Source: Methylobacterium mesophilicum SR1.6/6 (lineage in GTDB: Bacteria > Pseudomonadota > Alphaproteobacteria > Rhizobiales > Beijerinckiaceae). Taken from it: a stretch of DNA of 64,000 nt. Of this stretch, positions 54,744-63,643 are shown piece by piece (within the stretch, counting starts at the first letter, position 1; each line of letters starts with the position of its first letter). Below the pieces are notes generated by a model. It searched no databases. It saw nothing but the letters and a program-made list of their open reading frames with translations, and had not been told where the DNA came from. The translations under genes were made by a program, and so were the position numbers. The stretch lies in the NCBI RefSeq assembly GCF_000364445.2, contig NZ_CP043538.1:5537447-5601446 (forward strand). Reading direction: 5' to 3'.

Positions 54744-56183
54744 CGGCGCCGGACAGGCCCGGTGCGGCCTCGGCAGCCTATCACCCGCGATCCGGGTAGC
54801 GCAGCCCGGCTCAGCTCCGCTTGTCCAGGGGGCGGCCCAGCAGGCGGGCGAACTCGGCCTCGATCTCCTCCACGGAGAAGGGGTTTCCAGCCGATTTCTG
54901 GTCGGGCCGCTCGGTCGGAGCCGGGGGCGGTGGCGCAGCCGGTGCAGCGGGTTTCTGCGGCGGAGCGTCCGGGAATGCCGGTGCGGCCTTCGGCATGGCC
55001 GGCTGCGGCGGGGGAGGCGGGGGCGGAACGGGCCTCGAGACCGGCGCAGGCGCGGGGGGGGGACCGGCACGGGAGGAACCGGCACGGGGGGGCTGGCGGA
55101 GGGCGCGGCCGGCGGCGCGGGCTGACCGGCGGCCTTCTCGACCGGGGGCGAAACAGCAGGCGGACGGGGCTGCGCGGGCGGGGCCTCAGGCGCAGGCGGA
55201 GCCGACGCCATCGCGGCGGCGACCGGATCGACCCCCTCGGTCGCCGGAGCGGACGCCGCAGGCGCGGGGGCCGGCGTCACCGCGGAGGAGGGACGCGACA
55301 GAGCGGCCTGGAGCTGCCGGGCCATGTCGGAGAGCACCGCCGGATCGACGGTGCGGCGATCGGACGGGACGGTGAGGCTCGGGGCCGGTGGCGGCTCTCC
55401 GGCGGCCTCGACCAGACGTTCGGAGGCCGGCCCGGGCCGCGCCTCGGCCAAGGGCGGTGCCGTCCGGCTCAGGATCCGGCGGGGGTTGATGGGCTCGCGG
55501 GCGGGCGCGGGCGCCACGGCGGGCGCCGCGACCGGCGGAGGTGACGCCGGCGAGGGTGACGCCGATGAGGGTGACAGGGGCGGAGCCGACAGGGGCGCGG
55601 ACACATCCTGGCCGGGCTCGTCGCCGCCGAGGAGGGCAACGTCGAGCGGCAGCGTCACCGCGGGGGCCGCCGCGGAGCGCGGGACCGGAGGCGGCACCAC
55701 CACGGGCATCGCGAAGCCCGGATCGAACAGGGGATCGGCGCGCCGCCCCGGCATATCGGGAAGGGCCAGCGCCGGCTCGGGCAGACGGCCACCCTGCACC
55801 AGCGGATCCGGGAGCGGCTCGTCGAGGGCGTCTGGAGCCAGATCGGGCCGCAGGGCCGCATCGGTCAGGGGGCGCTGCGTGCGCTGGATGTTGCGCTCGA
55901 CCACGACGTCGTTGGGCCCGCCCACGAGGAGCAGGTGCTCGACATTGTCCCGGCGCAGCAGGATCAGCTGGCGGGCCCGATCGAGTTCGTAGACGTCGAC
56001 GATTCCGAGCCGGGGCTGGCGCCCGCGGCTGCCCGCACGTCCCGGCAGCGCGAGGCTGCGGCCGGTGAGCCGCCGGACGGTGAACACGATGGCCGCCAGC
56101 GCCGCGAAGATGACGGCGAAGATCACGACATACTGGACGATGGGGGAGCCGTCAGAGCCGAACACGGATTGCAGCCATCGCAA
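54729..56183 (-). CDS. fliO: flagellar biosynthesis protein FliO, C-terminus read out of frame
   Basis: FliO is an assembly factor of the flagellar export gate. The N-terminus has a membrane helix (about 16-38) and the FliO core LGIVDVYELDRARQLILLRRDNVEHLLLVGGPNDVVVER, then a Pro/Ala-rich region. As read, 484 residues end at 54729. At nine Cs of the coding strand (55054-55062) the frame departs; adding one C leads into APAPVSRPVPPP...NPFSVEEIEAEFARLLGRPLDKRS and a stop at 54811 (457 residues), the normal type of FliO C-terminus. Slippage in the tract could switch between the two. It is divergent from flgB. Confidence 0.8.
   Translation of the reverse strand: MRWLQSVFGSDGSPIVQYVVIFAVIFAALAAIVFTVRRLTGRSLALPGRAGSRGRQPRLGIVDVYELDRARQLILLRRDNVEHLLLVGGPNDVVVERNIQRTQRPLTDAALRPDLAPDALDEPLPDPLVQGGRLPEPALALPDMPGRRADPLFDPGFAMPVVVPPPVPRSAAAPAVTLPLDVALLGGDEPGQDVSAPLSAPPLSPSSASPSPASPPPVAAPAVAPAPAREPINPRRILSRTAPPLAEARPGPASERLVEAAGEPPPAPSLTVPSDRRTVDPAVLSDMARQLQAALSRPSSAVTPAPAPAASAPATEGVDPVAAAMASAPPAPEAPPAQPRPPAVSPPVEKAAGQPAPPAAPSASPPVPVPPVPVPPPRLRRSRGPFRPRLPRRSRPCRRPHRHSRTLRRRNPLHRLRHRPRLRPSGPTRNRLETPSPWRRSRPSSPACWAAPWTSGAEPGCATRIAGDRLPRPHRACPAPLTIG
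55054..55062. repeat. run of nine Gs (nine Cs in the fliO coding strand)
   Basis: A mononucleotide run of nine G on the given strand lies within the Pro-rich part of fliO, exactly where the reading frame shifts. Such tracts are prone to slipped-strand mispairing and to base-calling errors. Confidence 0.75.
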
Positions 56184-56274
56184 GGTTACGCACTCGCACG
56201 TTCCGGCCGCGGCGGGTGCGCGCCCGGCATGGGCTTGTCCATATCACGCCGGACGGGTCGCAAGGCAAACGCCG

Positions 56275-56289
56275 TTAAGTGTTCGTTAA
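56275..56289. promoter_or_regulatory. CtrA box upstream of fliO
   Basis: TTAA, seven bases (GTGTTCG), TTAA: an exact CtrA full site 92 bases upstream of the fliO start on the minus strand, in an A/T-rich patch with further TTAA half-sites at 56298 and 56303. Confidence 0.65.
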
Positions 56290-56615
56290 CAGACCTTTTA
56301 AATTAACGCTATCAAGACAATAGGTTGTGAAAAAGGCTTCTGCCCCCTCCAAATCGGACATCCGACGTGCCGTCGCGGTCCCGCGACGGTCGCGGGACGA
56401 CCTGCTCCAAGATGGGCGGACATGCAGGTGGACCTCTTGCGCCGCGTCGTCGGCGCACGACGCCCGAGGGCGCGCCCTCAAGCATTCCGACGTCTCCGGG
56501 CACGGGCCGTCCGGCAATCGGATACTTCGTTCGACGCCCTGCACGCCGGCTCGGGCCGCAGCGTCTTGCGCTGGATCGCGGCAGTCGGGCCCCGGGTCAC
56601 GGGCCGGGCGATGGC

Positions 56616-56630
56616 TTAACGGGCCGTTAA
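56616..56630. promoter_or_regulatory. CtrA box upstream of flgB
   Basis: TTAA, seven bases (CGGGCCG), TTAA: an exact CtrA full site 68 bases before the flgB start. CtrA control of early flagellar genes is established in Caulobacter and other alphaproteobacteria. Confidence 0.7.
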
Positions 56631-56697
56631 CCATGCGCACGGCAGTTTTTGCCGAGCCCGCTCGATCCGGCGCGGCGACATCAGACCGGAGGCGACC

Positions 56698-57099
56698 GTG
56701 GCCCTCACCGACCTGCCCGTGCTCGGCATGCTCCGGACCCGGATGCAATGGGCCCAGGCGCGCCAGGGCCTGATCGCCGAGAACGTCGCCAATGCCGACA
56801 TGCCAGGCTTCAGGCCCCGCGACCTCGTCGCGCCGCGGTTCGACCGGGCGACCGGTGCGGCCGTCAACGCCTCCACCACGCTGGCGCTGACGAGTCCGGC
56901 GCACATCGCGCCGGCCGGGCAGGGCGTCGGGACCGATTCCAAGCGCGCCAAGGGGTTCGAGATCCGCCCGAGCGGCAACGGCGTCAATCTCGAGGACGAG
57001 ATGATGAAGGCCGGCGAGAACCAGTCGGACTACCAGCTCGCCGCCTCGCTCTACCAGCACAGCCTGACCACCCTGAAGATCGCCGTCGGCAAGAGCTGA
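56698..57099 (+). CDS. flgB: flagellar basal-body rod protein FlgB
   Basis: The 133 residues begin at a GTG after CGGAGG. The rod-protein N-terminus is recognisable: LRTRMQWAQARQGLIAENVANADMPGFRPRD, and a helical C-terminus (YQLAASLYQHSLTTLKIAVGKS). FlgB is a proximal rod component of the flagellar basal body. It starts the flgB-flgC-fliE series and has an exact CtrA box 68 bases upstream. Confidence 0.93.
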   Translation: MALTDLPVLGMLRTRMQWAQARQGLIAENVANADMPGFRPRDLVAPRFDRATGAAVNASTTLALTSPAHIAPAGQGVGTDSKRAKGFEIRPSGNGVNLEDEMMKAGENQSDYQLAASLYQHSLTTLKIAVGKS

Positions 57100-57167
57100 T
57101 CAGGAGCTGATCGGGCGTCGACGAGGCGGCAGGCCGGACATCCGTCGCGGCAGGAGGGCCCTGAGCC

Positions 57168-57575
57168 ATGGAATTCACCAAATCGCTCGCGGTGGCGGCC
57201 GCCGGTCTCAAGGCCCAGTCGGGCCGGATGCGGATCATCGCCGAGAACATCGCCAACGCCGATTCCGCGCCGGCCTCGGCGGGGACCCAGCCCTACCGGC
57301 GCAAGATCCCGACCTTCACGAGCCACCTCGACGACGAGACCGGCGCCCGGCTCGTCGAGGCGGGGCGCGTCCGGCGCGACCAATCGGCCTTCCGCACGAA
57401 GTTCGAGCCCGGCAACCCCGCGGCCAACGTGCGGGGCGAGGTGCAGATGCCCAACGTCAACGCGCTGATCGAGAACATGGACCTGCGCGAGGCCCAGCGC
57501 TCCTACGAGGCGAACCTCAACATGGTCACCGCCACGCGCAAGATGCTGGCGCAGACGCTGGCGATCCTGAAGTGA
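57168..57575 (+). CDS. flgC: flagellar basal-body rod protein FlgC
   Basis: One hundred thirty-five residues: AAAGLKAQSGRMRIIAENIANADSA near the N-terminus and the C-terminal MPNVNALIENMDLREAQRSYEANLNMVTATR characteristic of FlgC. It is a proximal rod protein that follows flgB at 69 bases, with an independent ribosome site (GCAGGAGGG). Confidence 0.93.
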   Translation: MEFTKSLAVAAAGLKAQSGRMRIIAENIANADSAPASAGTQPYRRKIPTFTSHLDDETGARLVEAGRVRRDQSAFRTKFEPGNPAANVRGEVQMPNVNALIENMDLREAQRSYEANLNMVTATRKMLAQTLAILK

Positions 57576-57594
57576 CGGCCGGGGACGCATAGCC

Positions 57595-57909
57595 ATGGCT
57601 TCGAGCAACTTCGCGGCGGGCGCCTACGCCGCCGTCCAGGGCCTCGCCTCCGGCCAGCCCACCCCCCGGGTGCAGCCGGCCGCCGGAGCGGGCGGCGACT
57701 TCATGCAGTTCCTCGGGCAGACACTCGACAGCGTCGGCGACGCCGGGCGCCGGGCCGACGCGCAGGCCGTCTCGGCCGCCGCCGGCAAGGCCAACGTGGT
57801 CGACGTGGTCACCGCGGTGGCCGAGAGCGAGACCGCCCTCCAGACCATGGTCGCGGTGCGCGACCGCATGATCTCCGCCTACGAGGAGATCATGCGGATG
57901 CAGATCTGA
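57595..57909 (+). CDS. fliE: flagellar hook-basal body protein FliE
   Basis: One hundred four residues, with a Gly/Ala-rich N-terminus and the FliE C-terminal segment ANVVDVVTAVAESETALQTMVAVRDRMISAYEEIMRMQI. FliE joins the MS ring to the rod. It follows flgC by 20 bases. A REP-like palindrome lies after it, before fliQ. Confidence 0.92.
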   Translation: MASSNFAAGAYAAVQGLASGQPTPRVQPAAGAGGDFMQFLGQTLDSVGDAGRRADAQAVSAAAGKANVVDVVTAVAESETALQTMVAVRDRMISAYEEIMRMQI

Positions 57910-57961
57910 CGATGGGTCGTCCACCGCTCGCGATCAGCAGCCGGATCATCCCATCCACCCT

Positions 57962-58074
57962 CCTCACCCTGGGGTGCCGGAGCGCGGCGCAGGCCTCGAA
58001 GGAGCCCTCCAGGCAGCCGCGCGATCCCTGGAGTCCTCCTTCGAGGCCCGCTGTGCGGTCACCTCAGGATGAGG
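57962..58074. repeat. dispersed palindromic repeat, family 1, copy B
   Basis: CCTCACCCTGGGGTGC (57962) and CACCTCAGGATGAGG (58060-58074) are the same arms as in copy A (18302-18412), here with mismatches in the left arm; the nested CCTCGAAGGAG / CTCCTTCGAGG pair is also kept. It lies between fliE and fliQ and may affect transcript levels in this operon. Confidence 0.8.
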
Positions 58075-58159
58075 GGTTAGGGTTGGACAGACCTTCCACC
58101 GGCACGGACAGCGCTCCAGCCGTCCCGTTCCGCAATCCTGGCACACAACGGCACCCCCA

Positions 58160-58426
58160 ATGACCGGCCTCGCCATCCTCGACGTCGCCCGCGACGGCAT
58201 CTTCGTGTTCCTGAAGATCGCCGGACCGCTGATGCTCGTCTCCCTCGCGGTGGGTCTCGCCGTCTCGCTGGTCCAGGCCCTGACCCAGGTCCAGGAGCAG
58301 ACCCTGATCTACGTGCCCAAGATCGTGTCGGTGTTCGCCGCGCTCCTGCTGATGCTGCCCTTCATCGGCGACGCCATGGCCGGCTACATGACCCGGATCG
58401 CCGCCCGCATCGCGGCGGGCGGGTGA
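58160..58426 (+). CDS. fliQ: flagellar export protein FliQ
   Basis: Eighty-eight residues with two membrane helices (about 15-38 and 50-75) and the conserved SLVQALTQVQEQTLIYVPKI. FliQ forms part of the FliPQR export-gate core. It follows fliE after a repeat-filled gap of 250 bases and precedes fliR by 51. Confidence 0.93.
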   Translation: MTGLAILDVARDGIFVFLKIAGPLMLVSLAVGLAVSLVQALTQVQEQTLIYVPKIVSVFAALLLMLPFIGDAMAGYMTRIAARIAAGG

Positions 58427-58477
58427 TGCCCGGTCCGGCCACGACAGGGGCACGATCCGCGTGTCATAGGGGCGGCG

Positions 58478-59239
58478 ATGAACCTGCTCCTGCCCGGGAT
58501 CGCCTCGGCCTACCTGATCGTCTTCGCCCGCGTCGGCACGCTGATCATGCTGATGCCGGGGATCGGCGAGCAGACGGTGGCGCCGCGCCTGCGGCTGGCC
58601 TTCGCGCTGCTCGTGAGCCTGGTGCTGTTCCCCACCGTGCGCCCGCTGCTCGGCGGCACCGACGGGCTGGCCGGTCCCCGGCTGATCGGGCTCCTGTTCG
58701 GCGAGACGATCATCGGGCTGGTCCTCGGCCTGACGGTGCGGATGGTTCTGGCCGCCCTGCAGACCGCCGGGATGATCATCTCGGCGCAGCTCGGCCTGTC
58801 CTACGCCATGACGGTGGATCCGAGTCAGGGCGGCCAGCAGGTCGCGGTCGGCAACTTCCTATCGCTCCTCGGGATCACGCTGATCTTCGCCGCCGACCTG
58901 CACCATCTCGCCATCCGGGGCTTGGCCCGGAGCTACGAGGTGCTGCCGCCCGACGGCGTCCCGGCCTTCTCGGACGCGCTGATGCTGGCGACCCGGGCGC
59001 TTGCCCGCGGCTTCACGCTGGCGGTGCAGATCTCCGGGCCGTTCATCGCCTTCGGGATCCTGTTCAACCTCGGGCTCGGCGTACTGTCGCGTCTGATGCC
59101 GCAGCTTCAGGTGTTCTTCCTGGCGGTGCCGGCCTCGGTGCTGGTGGGCATGCTGATCCTGATCGGCTGCCTCGGCGTCATGATGGGCGTCTTCCTGGAC
59201 GATATCGGCCGGTATCTCGCCGAACCGGTCGGCCCCTGA
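58478..59239 (+). CDS. fliR: flagellar export protein FliR
   Basis: The 253-residue membrane protein has about six helices and the FliR motifs ARVGTLIMLMPGIGE, QTAGMIISAQLGLSYA, TVDPSQGGQQ and NLGLGVLSRLMPQLQVFFLAVP. It is a component of the export gate with FliP and FliQ; fliP itself is not in the window. Confidence 0.93.
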   Translation: MNLLLPGIASAYLIVFARVGTLIMLMPGIGEQTVAPRLRLAFALLVSLVLFPTVRPLLGGTDGLAGPRLIGLLFGETIIGLVLGLTVRMVLAALQTAGMIISAQLGLSYAMTVDPSQGGQQVAVGNFLSLLGITLIFAADLHHLAIRGLARSYEVLPPDGVPAFSDALMLATRALARGFTLAVQISGPFIAFGILFNLGLGVLSRLMPQLQVFFLAVPASVLVGMLILIGCLGVMMGVFLDDIGRYLAEPVGP

Positions 59240-59289
59240 GCGGGCCGACCGCGGTCCCGTATCCCAGCGCGCGCCCAGGCCGCTGAGCG

Positions 59290-60357
59290 ATGGCCGAGGG
59301 CGTGGACGACGAGGACAAGACCGAGGAGCCGTCGCAGCGGCGGCTCGATCAGGCGATCGAGCGCGGCGACGTCGCGACCAGCACGGAGGTCAACACCTTC
59401 GCGATCCTGGGCGCCTTCACCCTCGCCCTGATGCTCGCGAGCCCGAGCATCGCCCAGAACCTCGTCCTGGGGCTCAAGGCCTATCTGGCGAACGCCCACA
59501 CCCTGCCGGACGACGCCACCGCCATGCGGCAGGCTTTGACCCACGGCCTCTGGCTATGGGTGCAGGCGGTGGCCGTCCCGGTGGGGCTGGCGGCGGCCGC
59601 GGGCCTCGCGGCAGGGCTCCTGCAGCACCCGCTGGTGTTCAGCCCCGACGCGCTGATGCCGAAGTTCGAGCGCCTCTCGCCGATGGCCGGCGTGAAGCGG
59701 CTCGTCGGGATCGAGGCCTGGTTCCAGTTCGGCAAGGGGCTCGCCAAGATCATCACCGTGGGCGTCGTCGGCGGCGTGCTCCTGTGGAACGACCGCGACC
59801 GGCTGGAGGTGTTCGCCCAGCTCGATCCCGTCGCATCCCTGCCGGCGATCCTGTCCCTCTGCCTGCGGCTGCTCGCCGGCATGCTGTGCATGCACCTCGC
59901 GATCACGCTGGGCGATGCGCTCTACGCGCGGTTCCGCTGGCGCAAGCGACACCGCATGTCGAAGGAGGAGCTGAAGCAGGAGATGAAGGAGTCGGACGGC
60001 AACCCGGAGGTGAAGGGCCGCCTGAAGCAGCTGCGCATGGCGCGGGTGAAGAAGCGCATGATGGCCGCCGTGCCGACCGCCACCGTGGTGGTGACCAACC
60101 CGACCCACTACGCGGTGGCGCTCCGCTACGAGGCCGGCATGGCCGCGCCGGTCTGCGTCGCCAAGGGCGTCGACGCCCTGGCGTTGCGGATCCGCGCGGT
60201 GGCGGCCGAGCACGGCGTCGCGGTGATCGAGAACCCGCCCCTCGCCCGGGCGCTCCACGCCACCGTGGAGATCGACCGCGAGATCCCGGCCGAGCATTAC
60301 CGCGCCGTGGCGGAGGTCATCGGGTTCGTGCTGCGCCTGCGCCGAAGGGCCGCGTAG
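59290..60357 (+). CDS. flhB: flagellar export switch protein FlhB
   Basis: The 355 residues comprise a charged N-terminus (DDEDKTEEPSQRRL), four membrane helices and a cytoplasmic domain with the autocleavage site Asn270-Pro271-Thr-His (TNPTHYAVAL), used for export-specificity switching. It follows fliR by 50 bases. A weak hairpin with six Ts lies after the gene. Confidence 0.94.
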   Translation: MAEGVDDEDKTEEPSQRRLDQAIERGDVATSTEVNTFAILGAFTLALMLASPSIAQNLVLGLKAYLANAHTLPDDATAMRQALTHGLWLWVQAVAVPVGLAAAAGLAAGLLQHPLVFSPDALMPKFERLSPMAGVKRLVGIEAWFQFGKGLAKIITVGVVGGVLLWNDRDRLEVFAQLDPVASLPAILSLCLRLLAGMLCMHLAITLGDALYARFRWRKRHRMSKEELKQEMKESDGNPEVKGRLKQLRMARVKKRMMAAVPTATVVVTNPTHYAVALRYEAGMAAPVCVAKGVDALALRIRAVAAEHGVAVIENPPLARALHATVEIDREIPAEHYRAVAEVIGFVLRLRRRAA

Positions 60358-60390
60358 GCCCGCCATGCCGGGCCTCGCCGAGCGCGGGAC

Positions 60391-60421
60391 GTGGGAAAGC
60401 CACGCTTCCTCCACCTTTTTT
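60391..60421 (+). terminator. possible terminator after flhB
   Basis: GTGGGAAAG and CTTCCTCCAC can pair imperfectly around CCACG, followed by CTTTTTT. The stem is short with a bulge, so this is a modest candidate for the end of the flagellar operon. Confidence 0.4.
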
Positions 60422-60516
60422 CGCGAGGCTGCGTCGAGGCTTGGCGCGACGCGCGTAGTGCCGGCCTGCCCGTGTACTGATATGGCCGATGGGCCCAACC
60501 GGGTGACTGTTCTGGA

Positions 60517-63330
60517 ATGAAGCTGATGGCCGACGTCACTGGACCTCCGGCGCCCGCCGAGGGCCCGCCGAATGCGGCGCTGCCGGTCTCCGGTGCGCAG
60601 GTGCCGGTCGCGCCGCCGGTCGGTTCGTCGGCCGCGTCGTCGGCCGCCCCGCAGGGGACGGGCTCGATCGACCGCTCGGAGCAGCCGGGCCGGGTCGGGC
60701 TGCTGCTCGTGCTCGCCGGGCTCCTGGTCGGCGCCGCGATCGGTCTGTCCTTCGTGGCCAACGAGCAGGCCCAGTCGCTGATCGTCTGGCTGCTCGCCCT
60801 GCTGGCCATGGCGGGCGTGTTCTTCCTGTTCGCCCTGGCGATCGGAGCGCTCCAGCTCAGCGGCAGCGCCGCCCGCGACGACATCACCAAGGGCATCGTC
60901 GACGCCTCGCCCGACGGGCAGCTGGTGGTCGAGGAGGGCGGCCGGCTGATCTACGCCAACGAGGCCTACCTGCGGATCGCCAGCGGCGACACCTTCTCCA
61001 ACCTCGTGCCGGTGGAGCGCATCCTGGTCGGCTCACCGGAGGTGTCGGAGGCGGTCTACCGCCTGTCTCAGGCCTCGCGGGATGCCAGGGCGCACACCGA
61101 GGAGGTCCGGATGTCGCCGCCGCTCGGCCCCGTGGCCGGCGAGCGCGGCTTCGGCTGGTACCGAGTCTCGGTGCGCCCGCTCGCGCGCCCGCGCCGGGCG
61201 GCCTCCCTGTGGACCGTGGCCGACATCACCGCCGAGCGCGAGCGGCAGGAGAACGTCTTCCAGGAGCTCCAGCACGCGATCGACTATCTCGACCACGCCC
61301 CGGCGGGGTTCCTGTCGATCGATCCCGCCGGCGCCATCGTCTACATGAACGCGACGCTCGCGGCGTGGCTCGGCTACGACCTCGCCAGCGTCGGCCCCGG
61401 CGGCCCGCACCTGACCGAGATCGCCCCTGAGGCGGACGTCCTCGTGCGCACGGCCGGCCTGCCGGGGGAGGTGCGCACCGACCGGTTCGACCTCGACCTG
61501 CGGCGGCGCAACGGCCACACGCTGCCGGTTCGGCTCTACCATCGGGTCGCCTTCGGCAAGGACGGCAAGCCCGGCTCCTCGCGGACCTTCGTGATCAACC
61601 GCTCCGCCGGGGCCGAGACCGACGAGCCCCAGCGCGCCGCCGAGGTGCGCCTCGCCCGCTTCCTCAACAACTCGCCCATCGCCATCGCGACGCTGGACCG
61701 GGCCGGCCGGATCGCCCGGGCGAACGCCTCCTTCACCCGACTGTTCGGCACGGTGCCGCGCCAGGCGGATGACGGCGAGATCGACGGCGAGGCCGCCCCG
61801 CGGGTCGAGCCCAACGTCGCCGATTCGGTGGCCGACCGCACCAGCCTCGAGGCCGGGCTCGCCCGGGCGGCGAGCGGGCTCACCGACCCAGAGCCCATCG
61901 AGGTGCAGCTGAACGGTCCGGGCGGCCGCTCGGCGCGGGTCTGGCTCAGCCCGGCCGACGGCGGCGATCCGGGGCAGCAGACCGACGAGGCCGAGCGCGT
62001 CATCCTCTACGCCCTCGACACCACGGCCCAGCGGCAGCTGGAGCAGCAGGTCGCCCAGGCCCAGAAGATGAACGCCGTCGGCCAGCTCGCGGGCGGCATC
62101 GCGCACGACTTCAACAACGTGCTGCAGGCGATCATCGGCTACTCGGACCTTCTGCTGGCGAGCCACCGGCCGACCGATCCGGCCTTCCAGGACATCATGC
62201 AGATCAAGCAGAACGCCAACCGGGCGGCGGGCCTCGTCCGCCAGCTCCTGGCGTTCTCCCGCCGGCAGACCCTGCGGCCGGAGGTGATGAATGTCGGGGA
62301 GGCCCTCTCCGAACTCACGCTCCTCCTCAAGCGGCTCCTCGGCGAGCGCGTCGCCCTGGAGCTGAAGCACGGCCGCGAGGTGTGGCCCGTGAAGGCGGAC
62401 GTGAACCAGTTCGAGCAGGTGATCGTCAATCTCGCGGTCAATGCCCGCGACGCCATGCCGGACGGCGGCAAGCTGATGATCCGCACCGAGAACGTCACCG
62501 ATCCGGGGACCACCGCCGGCGCCGAAGGGCGAGGCGGAGCTCCGGCGGGCGACCACGTGCTGATCGAGGTCCGCGACACCGGCCAGGGCATCCCGTCCGA
62601 GCTGATGGAGAAGATCTTCGAGCCGTTCTTCACCACCAAGGAGATCGGCAAGGGCACCGGCCTCGGCCTCTCGACGGTGTTCGGCATCGTCAAGCAGTCC
62701 GGCGGCACCATCGACGTCCAGTCGACGATGGGCGAGGGCACGGCCTTCCGCATCTACCTGCCGCGGCACGTGCCGGTCGCCGAGCCGGAGGAGGTGCCGA
62801 CGCCGGCCCTGCCGCGCGCGGAGCCGGGCGCGCTCCCGAAGCCGGATGCCGCGGAGGGCGCGAAGCCGGATCTCAAGCCGTCCGAGCCCGCCCCGCCCGG
62901 CGAGGCCGCACCGGGCAAGGCCGGGGTGCCGGCGCCGCGCAAGCCCGCGGCCGACCATACGGGGCAGGGCACCATCCTGCTCGTGGAGGACGAAGATCCG
63001 GTGCGCGCGGTCAACAGCCGGGCGCTCTCGGCCCGCGGCTACACCGTGCTGGAGGCGGCCTCGGGCCTTGAGGCCCTGGCCATCGTCCGCGAGGGCCTGC
63101 AGCCCATCGACCTCGTGGTCTCCGACGTCGTCATGCCCGAGATGGACGGCCCGACCCTGCTCCGAGAGGTGCGCAAGCACCAGCCCGACCTGAAGGTGAT
63201 CTTCGTCTCCGGCTACGCCGAGGACGCCTTCCGCAAGAACCTGCCGGAGGGCGAGACCTTCAACTTCCTGCCCAAGCCCTTCAGCCTGAAGCAGCTCGTG
63301 GAGACCGTGAAGAAGACGATGGTGGATTGA
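60517..63330 (+). CDS. cckA: cell-cycle hybrid histidine kinase CckA
   Basis: The 937-residue protein has two membrane helices (about 58-80 and 88-112), PAS-type sensor regions (about 125-500), a HisKA/HATPase core with phosphoacceptor His530 in [10 protein letters not shown]-box [38 protein letters not shown], a Pro/Ala linker and a C-terminal receiver domain with Asp870 in [12 protein letters not shown] and KPFSLKQL. CckA feeds phosphate through ChpT to CtrA and CpdR. The flagellar genes next door carry CtrA boxes, so its targets are partly in this window. An ATG at 60526 is an alternative start. Confidence 0.93.
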   Translation: MKLMADVTGPPAPAEGPPNAALPVSGAQVPVAPPVGSSAASSAAPQGTGSIDRSEQPGRVGLLLVLAGLLVGAAIGLSFVANEQAQSLIVWLLALLAMAGVFFLFALAIGALQLSGSAARDDITKGIVDASPDGQLVVEEGGRLIYANEAYLRIASGDTFSNLVPVERILVGSPEVSEAVYRLSQASRDARAHTEEVRMSPPLGPVAGERGFGWYRVSVRPLARPRRAASLWTVADITAERERQENVFQELQHAIDYLDHAPAGFLSIDPAGAIVYMNATLAAWLGYDLASVGPGGPHLTEIAPEADVLVRTAGLPGEVRTDRFDLDLRRRNGHTLPVRLYHRVAFGKDGKPGSSRTFVINRSAGAETDEPQRAAEVRLARFLNNSPIAIATLDRAGRIARANASFTRLFGTVPRQADDGEIDGEAAPRVEPNVADSVADRTSLEAGLARAASGLTDPEPIEVQLNGPGGRSARVWLSPADGGDPGQQTDEAERVILYALDTTAQRQLEQQVAQAQKMNAVGQLAGGIAHDFNNVLQAIIGYSDLLLASHRPTDPAFQDIMQIKQNANRAAGLVRQLLAFSRRQTLRPEVMNVGEALSELTLLLKRLLGERVALELKHGREVWPVKADVNQFEQVIVNLAVNARDAMPDGGKLMIRTENVTDPGTTAGAEGRGGAPAGDHVLIEVRDTGQGIPSELMEKIFEPFFTTKEIGKGTGLGLSTVFGIVKQSGGTIDVQSTMGEGTAFRIYLPRHVPVAEPEEVPTPALPRAEPGALPKPDAAEGAKPDLKPSEPAPPGEAAPGKAGVPAPRKPAADHTGQGTILLVEDEDPVRAVNSRALSARGYTVLEAASGLEALAIVREGLQPIDLVVSDVVMPEMDGPTLLREVRKHQPDLKVIFVSGYAEDAFRKNLPEGETFNFLPKPFSLKQLVETVKKTMVD

Positions 63331-63412
63331 GGCGGGGCCGCGCGCCAGCGCCCGGGCTCTCCCGGGCGGCATGCCCGGGTTCTCGCAGTGTCCGTTCCAT
63401 GGCGAGCGCCGG

Positions 63413-63505
63413 CGTCCTTGCGAGCGGAGCGAAGCGATCCGGCCGCACAACGACGGCCAGCCTCGCGCCGCCCTGGGTTCACCTTCGCTGCGCTCGTGAT
63501 GACGG
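63413..63505. repeat. dispersed palindromic intergenic repeat, family 2, copy B
   Basis: CTTGCGAGCGGAGCGAAGCG at the left and CTTCGCTGCGCTCGTGATGA at the right match copy A at 10630-10722, with a different middle. It lies between the convergent cckA and recA genes, again between gene ends. Confidence 0.8.
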
Positions 63506-63558
63506 CGCACAGCACGCGCGCAGCCGCGACGCGGCCGTGTCCTACCCCGGAACGGGAA

Positions 63559-63585
63559 GCGGCCCCGGAGAGACTCCGAGGCCGC
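63559..63585 (-). terminator. hairpin downstream of recA, probable terminator
   Basis: On the minus strand GCGGCCTCGGAG and CTCCGGGGCCGC form a 12-bp stem with one G-U pair around TCT. It lies 59 bases past the recA stop and is followed by TTCC rather than a strict U-tract. Confidence 0.55.
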
Positions 63586-63643
63586 CAAAACTCAAGCGTC
63601 GATCAATGCGCCGCCCGCCCTCTCAGGCCCGCGGCGGCGCGTC

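Larger units (their letters stand above)
56184..56697. other. divergent fliO/flgB control region
   Basis: About 514 bases separate the divergent fliO and flgB starts. The fliO-proximal third (56270-56330) is rich in A/T for this genome with several TTAA motifs, including an exact CtrA box; a second exact CtrA box sits 68 bases before flgB. Frames crossing the middle have no credible coding features. The spacing of two CtrA sites suggests control of both divergent promoters. Confidence 0.6.
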
